The position numbers and the translations under genes were made by a program. DNA of 41,805 nt from DATLYB01 sp964502525 (GTDB lineage: Bacteria; Bacteroidota; Bacteroidia; Chitinophagales; CAIOSU01): the NCBI GenBank assembly GCA_964502525.1, contig CAZCXH010000023.1:1-41805 (forward strand). Direction: 5' to 3'. Positions 27,001-36,700 of this stretch are shown here, one piece after another (position 1 is the first letter of the stretch; every line of letters begins with the position of its first letter). Below the pieces are notes generated by a model. The model saw nothing but the letters and a program-made list of their open reading frames with translations, was not told where the DNA came from and made no database searches.

Positions 27001-30000
27001 CGCGGCAACAGGCTGTTTTTTCCCGGTAAAGAATTGTGATGACGCCAATGCCTGTACGATTGATAGCTGCAATATCGGTACAGGTTGCGTTCATGTTATA
27101 GTGAATTGTGACGATGCGAATGCGTGCAACGGAACAGAAATATGCAATCCATCCTTGGGATGTCAGGCTGGGAATCCTTTGAATTGCAATGATGGCGATG
27201 CCTGCAACGGAACGGAAGTGTGCGATCCGTCATTGGGATGCCAGGCTGGCACTCCGCTCGCTTGTGATGACGGAGACGCATGCACGAGCAATTCATGCGC
27301 CAATGGGACCTGCGTGTACGCACCGGTGGTTTGCGATGACAGCAACCTATGCACGAATGACGCATGCGCAAGCGGGACTTGTGTTTTCACCGCCATCACC
27401 TGCACTGATGGCGATGCATGCACGAATGACGCTTGTGTTGCCGGAAACTGCATTTTTTCGCCTATCGTTTGCAATGACGGTGACGCCTGCACCACGGACA
27501 GTTGTCAAAGCGGAACGTGTATTGCAACGGAAATACCCGGCTGCAACGATCCCTGCGATACGCTCACATGCAATGATGGAAATTTGTGCACCGATGATAC
27601 CTGCAGCAATGGCGCATGTGTTTATTCTCCCGTAAATTGTGACGACAGCAATCCATGCACGAATGATGCATGCGCAGCCGGAACATGCTCATTCGCTCCT
27701 GTAGTCTGCGATGATAGCAATCCCTGCACCAGCGATGCCTGCGTTGGGGGAATCTGCTCGTTCACGCCAATCACTTGTGATGATAATAATGCTTGCACCA
27801 ATGATTTATGCACGAATGGGATATGCTCTTTTATTCCGGTATCTTGTGTTGACGCTGACCTGTGCACGATTGACACATGCAGCGCGGGCGCGTGTGTCTT
27901 CTCACCGATAGTTTGCGATGATGCAAATTCCTGCACCAATGATTCCTGCATTAGTGGCATCTGCTCTTTTATTCCGATTTTTTGCGATGATGGCAACCTG
28001 TGCACTGCTGATTCGTGCGTGGCCGGGACTTGCCGGTTTAATCCTGTTGTTTGTGATGACGGGAACCCCTGCACGGGCGATTCGTGCATAAACGGCATCT
28101 GCTATTTCATCCCGATTTTTTGCGATGACGGCAACTTATGCACCAACGATGCCTGCGTTGCGGGAACATGTGTCTTTTCAGCCGTTGTTTGCGATGACGG
28201 CAATGCCTGCACGAATGATTCATGTATCAATGGCGCCTGCTCATTCATTCCGGTATTCTGCGATGATGGAAATCTCTGCACCGTTGACTCATGTTCAGCG
28301 GGCGCATGTATTTTCTCACCGGTTATATGTGATGATAATAACCCCTGCTCGGCAGACGCCTGCTCGGCAGGCATCTGCTCTTTCGTGCCGATTCAATGCG
28401 ATGACGGCAATGCCTGCACCAATGATGCCTGCGTTTCAGGCGGGTGCATGTTTTCGCCCATTGCCTGCAGTGATAATAACGCCTGCACAACCGATTCATG
28501 CAATGCAGGCGCGTGTTTTTTTGTTCCGGTCGTTTGCAATGACGCGGATGGATGCACCATGGATGCCTGCGCAGGCGGGAATTGTGTTTATACTCCGAGA
28601 ATATGCAATGATGGAAACGCCTGCACCATTGATACCTGCGCGCGATTTGGCGCGTGTTCATATTCTCCGATTATTTGCAATGACGGCAACCCATGCACCA
28701 ATGATTTTTGCTCCGGAGGCATCTGTATTTTCAATCCTGTTGTTTGCAACGACAACAATGCCTGCACCAATGACGCCTGCACAGGCGGCTCATGTTCCTT
28801 CACTCTGATCGTTTGCGATGATGGCAATCCTTGCACTGACGACCTGTGTGTTGCCGGCAATTGCGTAGTTAATCCAACTTACTGCGATGATGCGGATGCC
28901 TGCACTTCTGATTCATGCGTGAATGGAAATTGTTTATTTGTTCCAATCGCTTGCGATGACAACAATCCCTGCACCAATAATTCCTGCTCTAACGGAAGTT
29001 GTGTTTTCCCGCCTATAGTATGTGACGACAACAACGGTTGCACCAATGATATTTGCGTTGCAGGCGCTTGCGTATTTAATTTCATATCATGCGATGACCT
29101 TGATGCCTGCACGACAGACTCCTGTGTTGGAGGAACCTGTTTGTTTACTCCTGATGTTTGCGATGACAATAATGCCTGCACCAATGACAACTGCGTGAAT
29201 GGCAACTGCGTTTTTTCTCCGATAACGTGTGATGATAATAATACATGTACCAATGATGCTTGCGCATCGGGGGCATGCGTGTTTAATCCGATTGCATGTG
29301 ACGATTCTGACGCATGTACTTCCGATTCCTGCATGAACGGAGTTTGCTTGTTCACAGCAGTCGTCTGTGATGATAACAATGTGTGCACGAATGACAACTG
29401 CGTGAACGGTATTTGCTTGTTTTCTCCAATAGTGTGTGACGACAGCATTGATTGTACGAATGATGCTTGTGTCTCGGGCGCATGCGTGTTCAGTCCGATC
29501 GCCTGTGACGATTCAGATGCCTGCACTTCTGATTCGTGCGCAAGCGGAGCTTGTGTTTTCACTCCGATCTTCTGCGATGACAACGACCTGTGTACCGGCA
29601 ATTCCTGTTCAAACGGCAATTGTTTTTTTGCTCCGATTGCCTGTGATGATAACAACAGTTGCACGGATGACGCCTGCATTGCGGGGTCTTGCGAGTTTAA
29701 TGCAATATCATGCGATGACTTTGATGCCTGCACGACAGACTCCTGTGTTGGAAGTACCTGTTTGTTTACTCCTGATGTTTGCGATGACAATGATCCGTGC
29801 ACGGATAATTCCTGCTCGGGTGGTAATTGCATTTTCCCGCCAATAAATTGTGATGATAACAACGCCTGTACGAATGACAACTGCGTTGCGGGGAATTGTA
29901 ATCATGCTCCGATAGCTTGCGATGACAATGATGGGTGTACTTCGGATAACTGCATGAATGGACTATGCTTGTTCACGCCAATTGTTTGCGATGACAATAA

Positions 30001-33000
30001 TGCCTGCTCCAATGATGCCTGCGCGAACGGCAGTTGCGTTTTTCCTCCAATCCTATGCGATGATAACAACGCCTGCACGACCGATGCTTGTATTGCCGGC
30101 ACGTGCGTATTCAATCCTAATGCTTGTGACGATGCTGACGCCTGCACCATTGATTCATGCGCCAACGGAGCTTGTTTATTCACTCCAATCGTTTGCGATG
30201 ACAGCAATGCATGCACTGATAATTCCTGCACAAACGGGAATTGCGTTTTTCCTCCAATCCTATGCGATGATAACAACAGTTGCACCAATGATATTTGTGC
30301 CGCAGGATCATGCGTCTTTAGCCCGATCGTCTGCGATGATAATGATGCCTGCACATCCGACACTTGCTTGAACGGAGCTTGCTCTTTTAATCGCATTGTT
30401 TGCGATGACAATAATGCTTGCACAAATAATTCCTGTGCGGGCGGCAACTGTATCTTTTCACCGATCAGTTGCAACGACAATAACATCTGCACCGATGATT
30501 CCTGCATGAACGGACAATGTGTTTTCATATCCAACTCAACGCCAGCCGCGGTCAGAATTGCAGCAAGCGATACTGCTGTTTGTTCTGGCGACAGCGTGAC
30601 ATTTAATGCTGCTTCCCAGGGCGGTGGCGCATCGCCAGGCTATCAATGGAAAGTGAATGGTGTTGATGCGGGCGCGAACTCCAGCGCTTTTAGTTCCGCA
30701 ATGCTGAATGATGATGACATTGTGCATGTGGAGATGACGAGCAGCGGGCAGTGCGCCAGCCCTGCCGTTGCAGTATCAAACAAGATTACAATAGCGGTTT
30801 CTCCAACAGTCATCCCTTCAGTGAGCATTTCCACATTGTCATCAACGGTTTGTTCGGGTGAGGTGGTAATGTTTATTGCGTTACCTGTTGGTGGCGGAAC
30901 AACTCCCGCTTATGAATGGCGGGTAAACGGGGTGAATGCGGGAGCCGCTTCGAGCGTATTCACAACGTCATCATTGGCTGATAACGATATTGTAAATGTG
31001 ATGATGACCAGCAATGCCGGCTGCGCGAATCCGCCATCCGTTTCATCCAACAGCATTGCGATGACAGTGTCCTCATCGCTCAGCCCCATTGTAACTATTG
31101 CTGCAACCGCCAACATCATCTGCCAGGGCGATAACGCAACATTTACTGCTGCTCCGATTAATGGCGGCATCAATCCTTCTTACCAGTGGCGGGTGAACGG
31201 AATAAATGCAGGATCGAACGCAGCAACGTTCATCCCGGCTTCCCTCAATGACGGAGATATTGTTGATGTGGTGATGACCGGCAGTCTTTCTTGCGCCAGC
31301 GCGGCCACTGCCGTGTCAAATGAAATTGCAATGAGCATCACATCTTCACTGGTGCCGAAGGTGACGATATCCGCGTCAACCAACAACATTTGCCAGGGTG
31401 TCACAGTGACGTTTATCGCAACACCCTTGAATGGGGGCGCTGCGCCATCATATCAGTGGAAGGTGAACGGGGCAAATGCGGGAACCAATTCCGATACGTT
31501 CAGCAGTAATGCTTTGAATGACAACGATGCGGTGAGCGTGGTGATGACAAGCAGCTCCGCATGCGCAAATCCTGCGGCAGTTGTTTCCAGCATAATTGTG
31601 ATGAACGTGGCGCAGAGCCTCATTCCCAGCGTAAGCATTGCAGCTAATCAGAATCCCGTTTGCGCGGGTGATAATGTTCTGCTGACAGCGACTTCTGTGA
31701 ATGGTGGAGCGCTTCCATCCTATCAGTGGAAGCTGAATGGAGCAAATGCAGGTTTTAACTCCAGTATATTCTCAATAGCCCTGCCCAACGATGGCGATGT
31801 GGTGCGGGTGGAGATGAGCAGCAGCGATCCTTGCGCCAGCTCCGCTGCTGCGGTGTCAAACGCTATTGCGCTTTCTGTGGTCAACTCGCTGACTCCTTCG
31901 GTAAACATTACGGTAAATGCAAATAATATCTGCCAGGGCAGCGTGGCGGTCTTTAATGCTATCCCGGCACATGGAGGATCTTCCCCGTCTTATCAATGGA
32001 AGGTTGACGGAGTGGCGGCAGGCGCAAATGCTTCCATGTTCACCACTTCCGCTCTGAATAACGGCTCGCAGGTTTCTGTGGAAATGACCAGCAGCGCATC
32101 ATGCGCCACGCCTCCATCGGCAACTTCCAACGTGATTGCGATGACGGTGGGAGCCGCGCACACGGCTTTAATTTCAGGACTCCGCAATGAATATTGCACT
32201 GATGCCACAGTTCAACAGCTTGCAGGCACTCCTTCCGGAGGTGTTTTCAGCGGCCCGGGAATCAGCGGCAACTCATTTGTTCCCTTCCATGCGGGAGCGG
32301 GTACCCATCAGATAACTTATTCGAAGCTTGACTCTTCCGGATGCATGGCAACCGCTTCTCAAATCATAAGTGTTTACAATATTCCGGTGGTTGATTTCTC
32401 AAATCTGGACAACAGCTACTGCTCATTGCAGCAAAGCGTTACACTGGCGGGAACTCCCGCGGGAGGCAGATTCTCTGGCGCTGGGATTGACACCGCCAGC
32501 AATACATTTACCATACCGGCAGCCTTGCTCACAACCGTCTATCCGATAACCTATTCTTTCCGGGATGCCGGCACAAATTGCACGGGGTCAGTCACCAAAC
32601 TGACTACAGTGTACCCCGTTGTCATCCCAACGCTAATCGGCTTCGGCAGGCACTACTGTGAAAACGCGAATGCCGTGAGCCTCTTTGCCGATCCGCAGGG
32701 CGGGTCATTCTCCGGCACAGGGGTGATCAACAACGTATTTTTCCCTGGATCAGCCGGAGCCGGATCCCATAGGCTGAATTACACATATATTGACGGCAAT
32801 AATTGCCCCAACACCGCAGCAGAAACTATTAACGTGACACCGCTGCCCCAGGTTTTCTTATCCGGTCTGGATACCTCCTATTGTTTCAATGATGCCCCGG
32901 TTACGCTGACCGGGTCGCCACCAGGGGGCGCATTTGCCGGAGTTGGAATGAACGGAGAGATTTTTTCTCCCAACGCTGGCAGCCCGGATGCAACCTATAC

Positions 33001-33571
33001 GGTCGAATATATTTTTACGGATTCATATCAGTGTTCGGCAACCGCTTCGCAGGTGGTGCGTCTCCTGAGCGTGCCGTTCGTGCAGTTGAGAAGCCCCAAG
33101 ACGGTTTTCAATTGCAATGATAATCCGGTAACCCTCTCCGTGAACATACCGGGTGGCGATATATCCGGACCGGGTGTTGACGGTAATAAGTTCGACCCTG
33201 CGATTGCGGGCGAGGGCGTGCATCTTGTTACCTATTCATTAACCAATGCCAACGGATGCACGGGCAAGGATTCGCTCTCCATGCAGGTGTGCCTCACAGG
33301 AATCACGGGGCGGGGTGATGCTCAGTTGCAAGTTTATCCTAATCCGGGTGATGGACGCATAACCATTGAGAGCCGTGACGGATTTGCAGAAGGGGTGATG
33401 CTCGAAGTGCTCAGCATTGAAGGGAAATTGCTGCTCCAGAGACAAATACAAGGTTACGGGAAAGAATTCAGTCATCATTTAGACTTGTCCGGTTATGCTG
33501 CGGGCATGTACATATTGAAAATAAATTCAAGTGAAAGGGCAATGATGGAAAGATTGATGGTTGAAAAGTGA
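24074..33571 (+). CDS. Giant T9SS-exported protein with two cohesin-like domains and 78 CTDC-type Cys-rich repeats
   Basis: A 3165-aa protein; the start could also be the ATG at 24086 (MAKAFQASIKRL). Signal peptide ends near AHA. Order: cohesin-like 1 (about 32-172, LTLSMDTVSGAQGAEVVVSV), 21 Cys-rich repeats (175-668), cohesin-like 2 (671-813), 57 repeats (815-2152), six Ig-like repeats of about 90 aa with SYQWKVNG (2156-2692), five YC-type repeats (2695-3075) and a T9SS type A domain (YPNPGDG...LSGYAAGMYILKI). Each Cys-rich unit has four Cys and three to four Asp. The 57-unit array has only five Lys/Arg in about 1340 residues, so it is extremely acidic. A few units carry the variant NGTEVCDPSLGCQAG. 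Closely parallels the 15151 gene and likely arose by duplication. Inference: a long, disulfide-rich, possibly Ca-binding surface stalk. Confidence 0.88.
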   Translation: MEIRMAKAFQASIKRLMALLMTCAMTQAAHALTLSMDTVSGAQGAEVVVSVRAYDFTDLLSIQGTILFDTTVVSFIQIDTFGLPGMIGNGFNLTLGDRITFSWNDASAQGVTVPAGAVVFSLRFILIGITGAQSTTSFGSIPTMLEITEPDPVNFIRDITATSTFNSGLIQIVADCIGITCNDNNACTADSCESGTCLFPPLICDDANLCTNDTCISACVFTPVACNDGNLCTIDSCASGLCIYPPKVCDDGNACTTNSCNAGNCIFSPVTCNDNNPCTNDACVSGSCSYTPIVCNDGNACTADSCATGSCVYTPFVCNDGDACTNDACISGTCSYTPIACNDGNACTTDSCVTGSCDYASLACDDGNACTSDACFSGTCAFTPLDCNDNDTCTIDACNAGVCQHPLNPNCADLCVGVDCDDSDLCTIDTCISGNCIYNTIDCDDGDGCTTDFCINGNCTSAPVNCDDGDSCTIESCASGNCVYTLVCDDGNACTADSCDAGICTFIPMTCDDSDACTSDTCVNGSCISTPIICDDGDLCTTDSCVLGGCAFTGINCVDGDACTVDSCASGSCVHPPLACNDGNSCTTDSCENGICGYAPIACNDSDLCTTDACANGNCVYSPMICDDGNSCTTDSCVSGSCVFSPVVCNDGDLCTNDNCVNGQCQFTRTCPMGLMLKMDTVTGASATQIIMPVRAYGFFELIAAQGTVQFDPAIVTFVQVEYFGLPGMGPSNFGTTQTGMGRLTFSWDDFTLAGVTVPDGAIIFSIRFDLTGSDGQQSVTSFVDVPTAMEFTDSSYNFITATLRSGLIIISNDPCATVTCNDGDDCTTDSCIAGSCIYSPVVCDDSDDCTNDSCAAGICIFTAVACNDGDACTIDSCENGACVFPPVICDDGSVCTIDECTAPSGCTTTPIICDNGDVCNGIETCDPVLGCQAGTPLACSDADACTFDSCHAVTGCLFPAMVCNDANACTSDSCGAATGCFFPVKNCDDANACTIDSCNIGTGCVHVIVNCDDANACNGTEICNPSLGCQAGNPLNCNDGDACNGTEVCDPSLGCQAGTPLACDDGDACTSNSCANGTCVYAPVVCDDSNLCTNDACASGTCVFTAITCTDGDACTNDACVAGNCIFSPIVCNDGDACTTDSCQSGTCIATEIPGCNDPCDTLTCNDGNLCTDDTCSNGACVYSPVNCDDSNPCTNDACAAGTCSFAPVVCDDSNPCTSDACVGGICSFTPITCDDNNACTNDLCTNGICSFIPVSCVDADLCTIDTCSAGACVFSPIVCDDANSCTNDSCISGICSFIPIFCDDGNLCTADSCVAGTCRFNPVVCDDGNPCTGDSCINGICYFIPIFCDDGNLCTNDACVAGTCVFSAVVCDDGNACTNDSCINGACSFIPVFCDDGNLCTVDSCSAGACIFSPVICDDNNPCSADACSAGICSFVPIQCDDGNACTNDACVSGGCMFSPIACSDNNACTTDSCNAGACFFVPVVCNDADGCTMDACAGGNCVYTPRICNDGNACTIDTCARFGACSYSPIICNDGNPCTNDFCSGGICIFNPVVCNDNNACTNDACTGGSCSFTLIVCDDGNPCTDDLCVAGNCVVNPTYCDDADACTSDSCVNGNCLFVPIACDDNNPCTNNSCSNGSCVFPPIVCDDNNGCTNDICVAGACVFNFISCDDLDACTTDSCVGGTCLFTPDVCDDNNACTNDNCVNGNCVFSPITCDDNNTCTNDACASGACVFNPIACDDSDACTSDSCMNGVCLFTAVVCDDNNVCTNDNCVNGICLFSPIVCDDSIDCTNDACVSGACVFSPIACDDSDACTSDSCASGACVFTPIFCDDNDLCTGNSCSNGNCFFAPIACDDNNSCTDDACIAGSCEFNAISCDDFDACTTDSCVGSTCLFTPDVCDDNDPCTDNSCSGGNCIFPPINCDDNNACTNDNCVAGNCNHAPIACDDNDGCTSDNCMNGLCLFTPIVCDDNNACSNDACANGSCVFPPILCDDNNACTTDACIAGTCVFNPNACDDADACTIDSCANGACLFTPIVCDDSNACTDNSCTNGNCVFPPILCDDNNSCTNDICAAGSCVFSPIVCDDNDACTSDTCLNGACSFNRIVCDDNNACTNNSCAGGNCIFSPISCNDNNICTDDSCMNGQCVFISNSTPAAVRIAASDTAVCSGDSVTFNAASQGGGASPGYQWKVNGVDAGANSSAFSSAMLNDDDIVHVEMTSSGQCASPAVAVSNKITIAVSPTVIPSVSISTLSSTVCSGEVVMFIALPVGGGTTPAYEWRVNGVNAGAASSVFTTSSLADNDIVNVMMTSNAGCANPPSVSSNSIAMTVSSSLSPIVTIAATANIICQGDNATFTAAPINGGINPSYQWRVNGINAGSNAATFIPASLNDGDIVDVVMTGSLSCASAATAVSNEIAMSITSSLVPKVTISASTNNICQGVTVTFIATPLNGGAAPSYQWKVNGANAGTNSDTFSSNALNDNDAVSVVMTSSSACANPAAVVSSIIVMNVAQSLIPSVSIAANQNPVCAGDNVLLTATSVNGGALPSYQWKLNGANAGFNSSIFSIALPNDGDVVRVEMSSSDPCASSAAAVSNAIALSVVNSLTPSVNITVNANNICQGSVAVFNAIPAHGGSSPSYQWKVDGVAAGANASMFTTSALNNGSQVSVEMTSSASCATPPSATSNVIAMTVGAAHTALISGLRNEYCTDATVQQLAGTPSGGVFSGPGISGNSFVPFHAGAGTHQITYSKLDSSGCMATASQIISVYNIPVVDFSNLDNSYCSLQQSVTLAGTPAGGRFSGAGIDTASNTFTIPAALLTTVYPITYSFRDAGTNCTGSVTKLTTVYPVVIPTLIGFGRHYCENANAVSLFADPQGGSFSGTGVINNVFFPGSAGAGSHRLNYTYIDGNNCPNTAAETINVTPLPQVFLSGLDTSYCFNDAPVTLTGSPPGGAFAGVGMNGEIFSPNAGSPDATYTVEYIFTDSYQCSATASQVVRLLSVPFVQLRSPKTVFNCNDNPVTLSVNIPGGDISGPGVDGNKFDPAIAGEGVHLVTYSLTNANGCTGKDSLSMQVCLTGITGRGDAQLQVYPNPGDGRITIESRDGFAEGVMLEVLSIEGKLLLQRQIQGYGKEFSHHLDLSGYAAGMYILKINSSERAMMERLMVEK
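24590..26085 (+). repeat. CTDC-type repeat array A (21 units)
   Basis: Twenty-one units between the two cohesin-like domains. One unit (near 24708-24738) is short of residues in its third loop (DTCISACVF), and unit 13 is shortened (CVYTLVC). Confidence 0.85.
26515..30530 (+). repeat. CTDC-type repeat array B (57 units)
   Basis: Fifty-seven consecutive units counted by the DDGNAC-type motif. Early units (26745-27260) are the most divergent and include three NGxE-CDPxLGCQAG units. Late units converge on CDDNNACTND.C. A segment at about 29091-29172 recurs at 29712-29793, 621 bp (nine 23-codon units) later. Confidence 0.85.
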
Positions 33572-33741
33572 TTATTTGAGATTGCTGAAAAGGATGATGC
33601 GCTGAATGCCTTTATCGGCAATAGTTTCAAGGCAGGAGAGTTGGATAATTGAAAAAAGATTTTTAGATTCAGCGAAAAATTGACAGCTAAATGAGAATTC
33701 AGGATCAATCATAGACGAAGAACACAGAAAAACGAAAGGAC

Positions 33742-36700
33742 ATGAAAACGGTAAGCCAACTATTATCCGGAACTGAGAAGGCGCATTTTATCGCAGGAAA
33801 ATACCCGCGGATATTTATGATACTGCTTCTTCTTTTTTCCGCTGCCGGTCTCAGGGCGCAGAATTGCGAATCATTCGATGGGTTTATAAACTGCGGAGAG
33901 AATTTGTTTGATTGCGCGGCTGACGGCTTATGCAGCGGAGCATTCAATTCTCCGGGGTGGATCAATGCCACCGGGGATGACATTGACTGGAGCGTAAGCA
34001 ATATTCCCACGCTTTCATTCGGAACAGGACCCGACAGCGACCACACCAGCGGAACGGGAAAATTTTTGTTCATTGAAGCCTCTGAATGCAGCAACCTGGC
34101 TGCCGTGGCGCTCACGCCAAATTATAATCTGAGCGGATTGGCCAATCCCGAATTGCAGTTCTGGTATCACATGCACGGACTCGACATGGGGACGCTGGAG
34201 GTCGAAATAGAGTCACCGGCCGGATCGGGTGCCTGGACAAGCATCTGGACCAAGTCAGGCACGCAGGGAAACAAATGGTTCCTTTCAATAGTCAGCCTGT
34301 CCTCTTATTCAAATAATACGGTGCGTTTCAGGTTTACCGGAACAACCGGCAATTCCTTTGAGAGTGACATGGCGCTGGATGACGTGTGCGTGGCATCGGG
34401 TTGCTCGATGAATTGCGATGACGGCAGCGCCTGCACCGAAGATTTCTGCTATAAGAATGCATGCCTGAATCAGATGAAACTGTGCGATGACGGTGACTTG
34501 TGTACGGTTGACACTTGCATCAACGGTGCCTGCTCCAACGCACCGCTCAATTGCGATGATGGCGATGCATGCACGTTCGATTACTGCTTCGCGGGAGACT
34601 GCTTCAGCGATCCGCCCTGCGATGATTTTGATGCATGCACGGTTGATTCGTGTGCCGGGCAAGGCAACTGCATCAATACCGCCATTACCTGCAATGATAA
34701 CAACCCCTGCAGTTTTGACTACTGTGATTTCGGAATATGTTATTATGACCTGCTTTGCGATGATTTCGATGCCTGCACCATTGATTCCTGCGATGGCACG
34801 GGGAATTGCTTAAGCACGCCTGTTGCATGCAATGACGGAATCACCTGCACGATTGATGAATGCATCAGCGGGATTTGCTCATACGTATTCTCCTGCAACG
34901 ACAGCGATCCCTGCACGATTGAAGAATGCGTTAATGACAGTTGCACTTACAGCCCCGCTCCGGTTTGCCTGTGCAGGCAACCCGGATCACCGGTAGGAAT
35001 CTCAGCGCCAACGGTGGTTGATTCAATTATCGTGACGCATCAGTTTGGAGCGCTTTTAGACCTGAATGTCAGCCTGGACATTAACCACACCTGGATTGGA
35101 GACCTTCGCGTGGAGCTGGTCAGTCCCGCAGGCACTGTGGTGATATTGTTTGACGGATTGTGCGGGAACGATGCGGATATTAATGCAGTATTTGATGATG
35201 AAGGAAACGCGTTGATATGCCCGCCATCTTCTTTTCTCGCAATGCAGCCTGGTGAACCGCTGTCCGCATTCGATGGCGAGACTATGAACGGCAAATGGAA
35301 ACTGCGCGTGACGGATTCTTTCGTTGAAACTGACAATGGAATACTGAATGCGTGGTGCTTGCTGCCTGCTTTAACACCCTGCATCAACATCGCTGGCTGT
35401 GACGACAGCGACTTATGCACCAACGATGCCTGCAATAACGGAGCCTGCTCCAATATTCAGATGAATTGCGATGATTTCGATTCATGCACCGATGATGCCT
35501 GTATGAACGGAATTTGTCAGAACATCCTGAACGGAAGCTGCAATGTGACCATCTCCGGCATCATACGGACCGAAACGGGCGTTCCTGTTCACACTGCGAT
35601 CGTTTCGCTCACCGGCAATAAAATTTCAAGCGACACAACCGCCAATGACGGCATCTACAGCCTTGAAGTTTTAAAGGGAGGAAGCTATGCCGTTACTCCT
35701 TCCAAAAACAATGACGTGGCAACCAACAACGGAATTTCAACCGCTGATATCCTCTTTGTAAGAAGGCATATCCTCGCAGTTGCGCCTTTATCTTCACCAC
35801 AGAGGATTATCGCGGCTGACGTGAATGCATCCAATACGGTATCAACGGCTGACATCGTCCTGATACGAAGGGTGGTGCTGCAGGCCAGCGATACGTTCCC
35901 CACCGGGTTGTTATGGGCATTTGTTCCTGAAAACCATTCATTCACCGACTCTCTGAACCCTTTCCCTTATCCCGGGAACATATCTTACGCTAACATCAAC
36001 TCCCCGCAACTCAACCAGAATTTCATAGCGATGAAATTTGGCGATGTAAACAACACCTGGAATCCGAATACACCCAAGCAATCGGCAATCGGCAATGTGC
36101 AATTTGCTATGGATGAACAAAGCGCGCCTCCGGGAGGTGAAGTTATTGTTCCCGTGAAGGTGAAGGATTTCCACAATATAACCGGATATCAATTTACTCT
36201 CTCATGGAATCCCGAAGTGCTGGAATTGCTTGGCGTAAACAATAAATCAATTATCGGCTATTACGGAATGCAAAAGGCAACCGAAGGATTATTAACGACT
36301 ACATGGGACGATGAAATGGCCAGGGGAGTTACTTTGAAGGACGGTGATGCGGTATTTGAATTAAAATTCCTGGCAACAGGCTCCACCGGAGATTCATCTG
36401 AGATCTGGATCAGCTCTGAAATGACGGTTAGCGAGGCATACAATGATAACCTTGATTTGCTGGAAGTCAGAACAACAAAGGGCAGCATAAAAGTTGAAAA
36501 TAATTCATCCACCATCAATCATCATTCAACAACGGCTAATCTGTCCGTTCAGCCCAATCCCTTCATTAATTCTGCTGAGATTATTTTTTCCATACCGCAA
36601 GACGAAAACGTTAACCTTTTTATCTATGACGTCCTCGGCAGGGTGATTAAACTTGTTGATGGAGACTACGCTGCGGGTGTTCATCGGATTCAGTGGAGTG

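Noticed and set aside
28879..29880. Long antisense open frames across the Cys-rich arrays (e.g. 333 aa here, also 29902-30534 and 17526-18173 minus)
   Set aside because: They are the complement of the codon-periodic repeat, giving monotonous Ser/Gln/Val-rich frames (LLSSQTIGVN type) with no start signal or domain; stop-free by repetition, not by selection.
15670..30530. Regularly spaced short repeats that superficially resemble a CRISPR array
   Set aside because: Period is about 66-72 bp, always a multiple of three, with substitutions concentrated at third codon positions and an unbroken reading frame; there are no unique spacers and no cas genes. These are protein repeats.
15151..33571. Metallothionein or small Cys-rich toxin interpretation of the repeats
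   Set aside because: The spacing C-x5-C-x4-C-x3-C with paired Asp, signal peptide and T9SS domain fits an extracellular disulfide repeat, not cytoplasmic thiolate metal binding.
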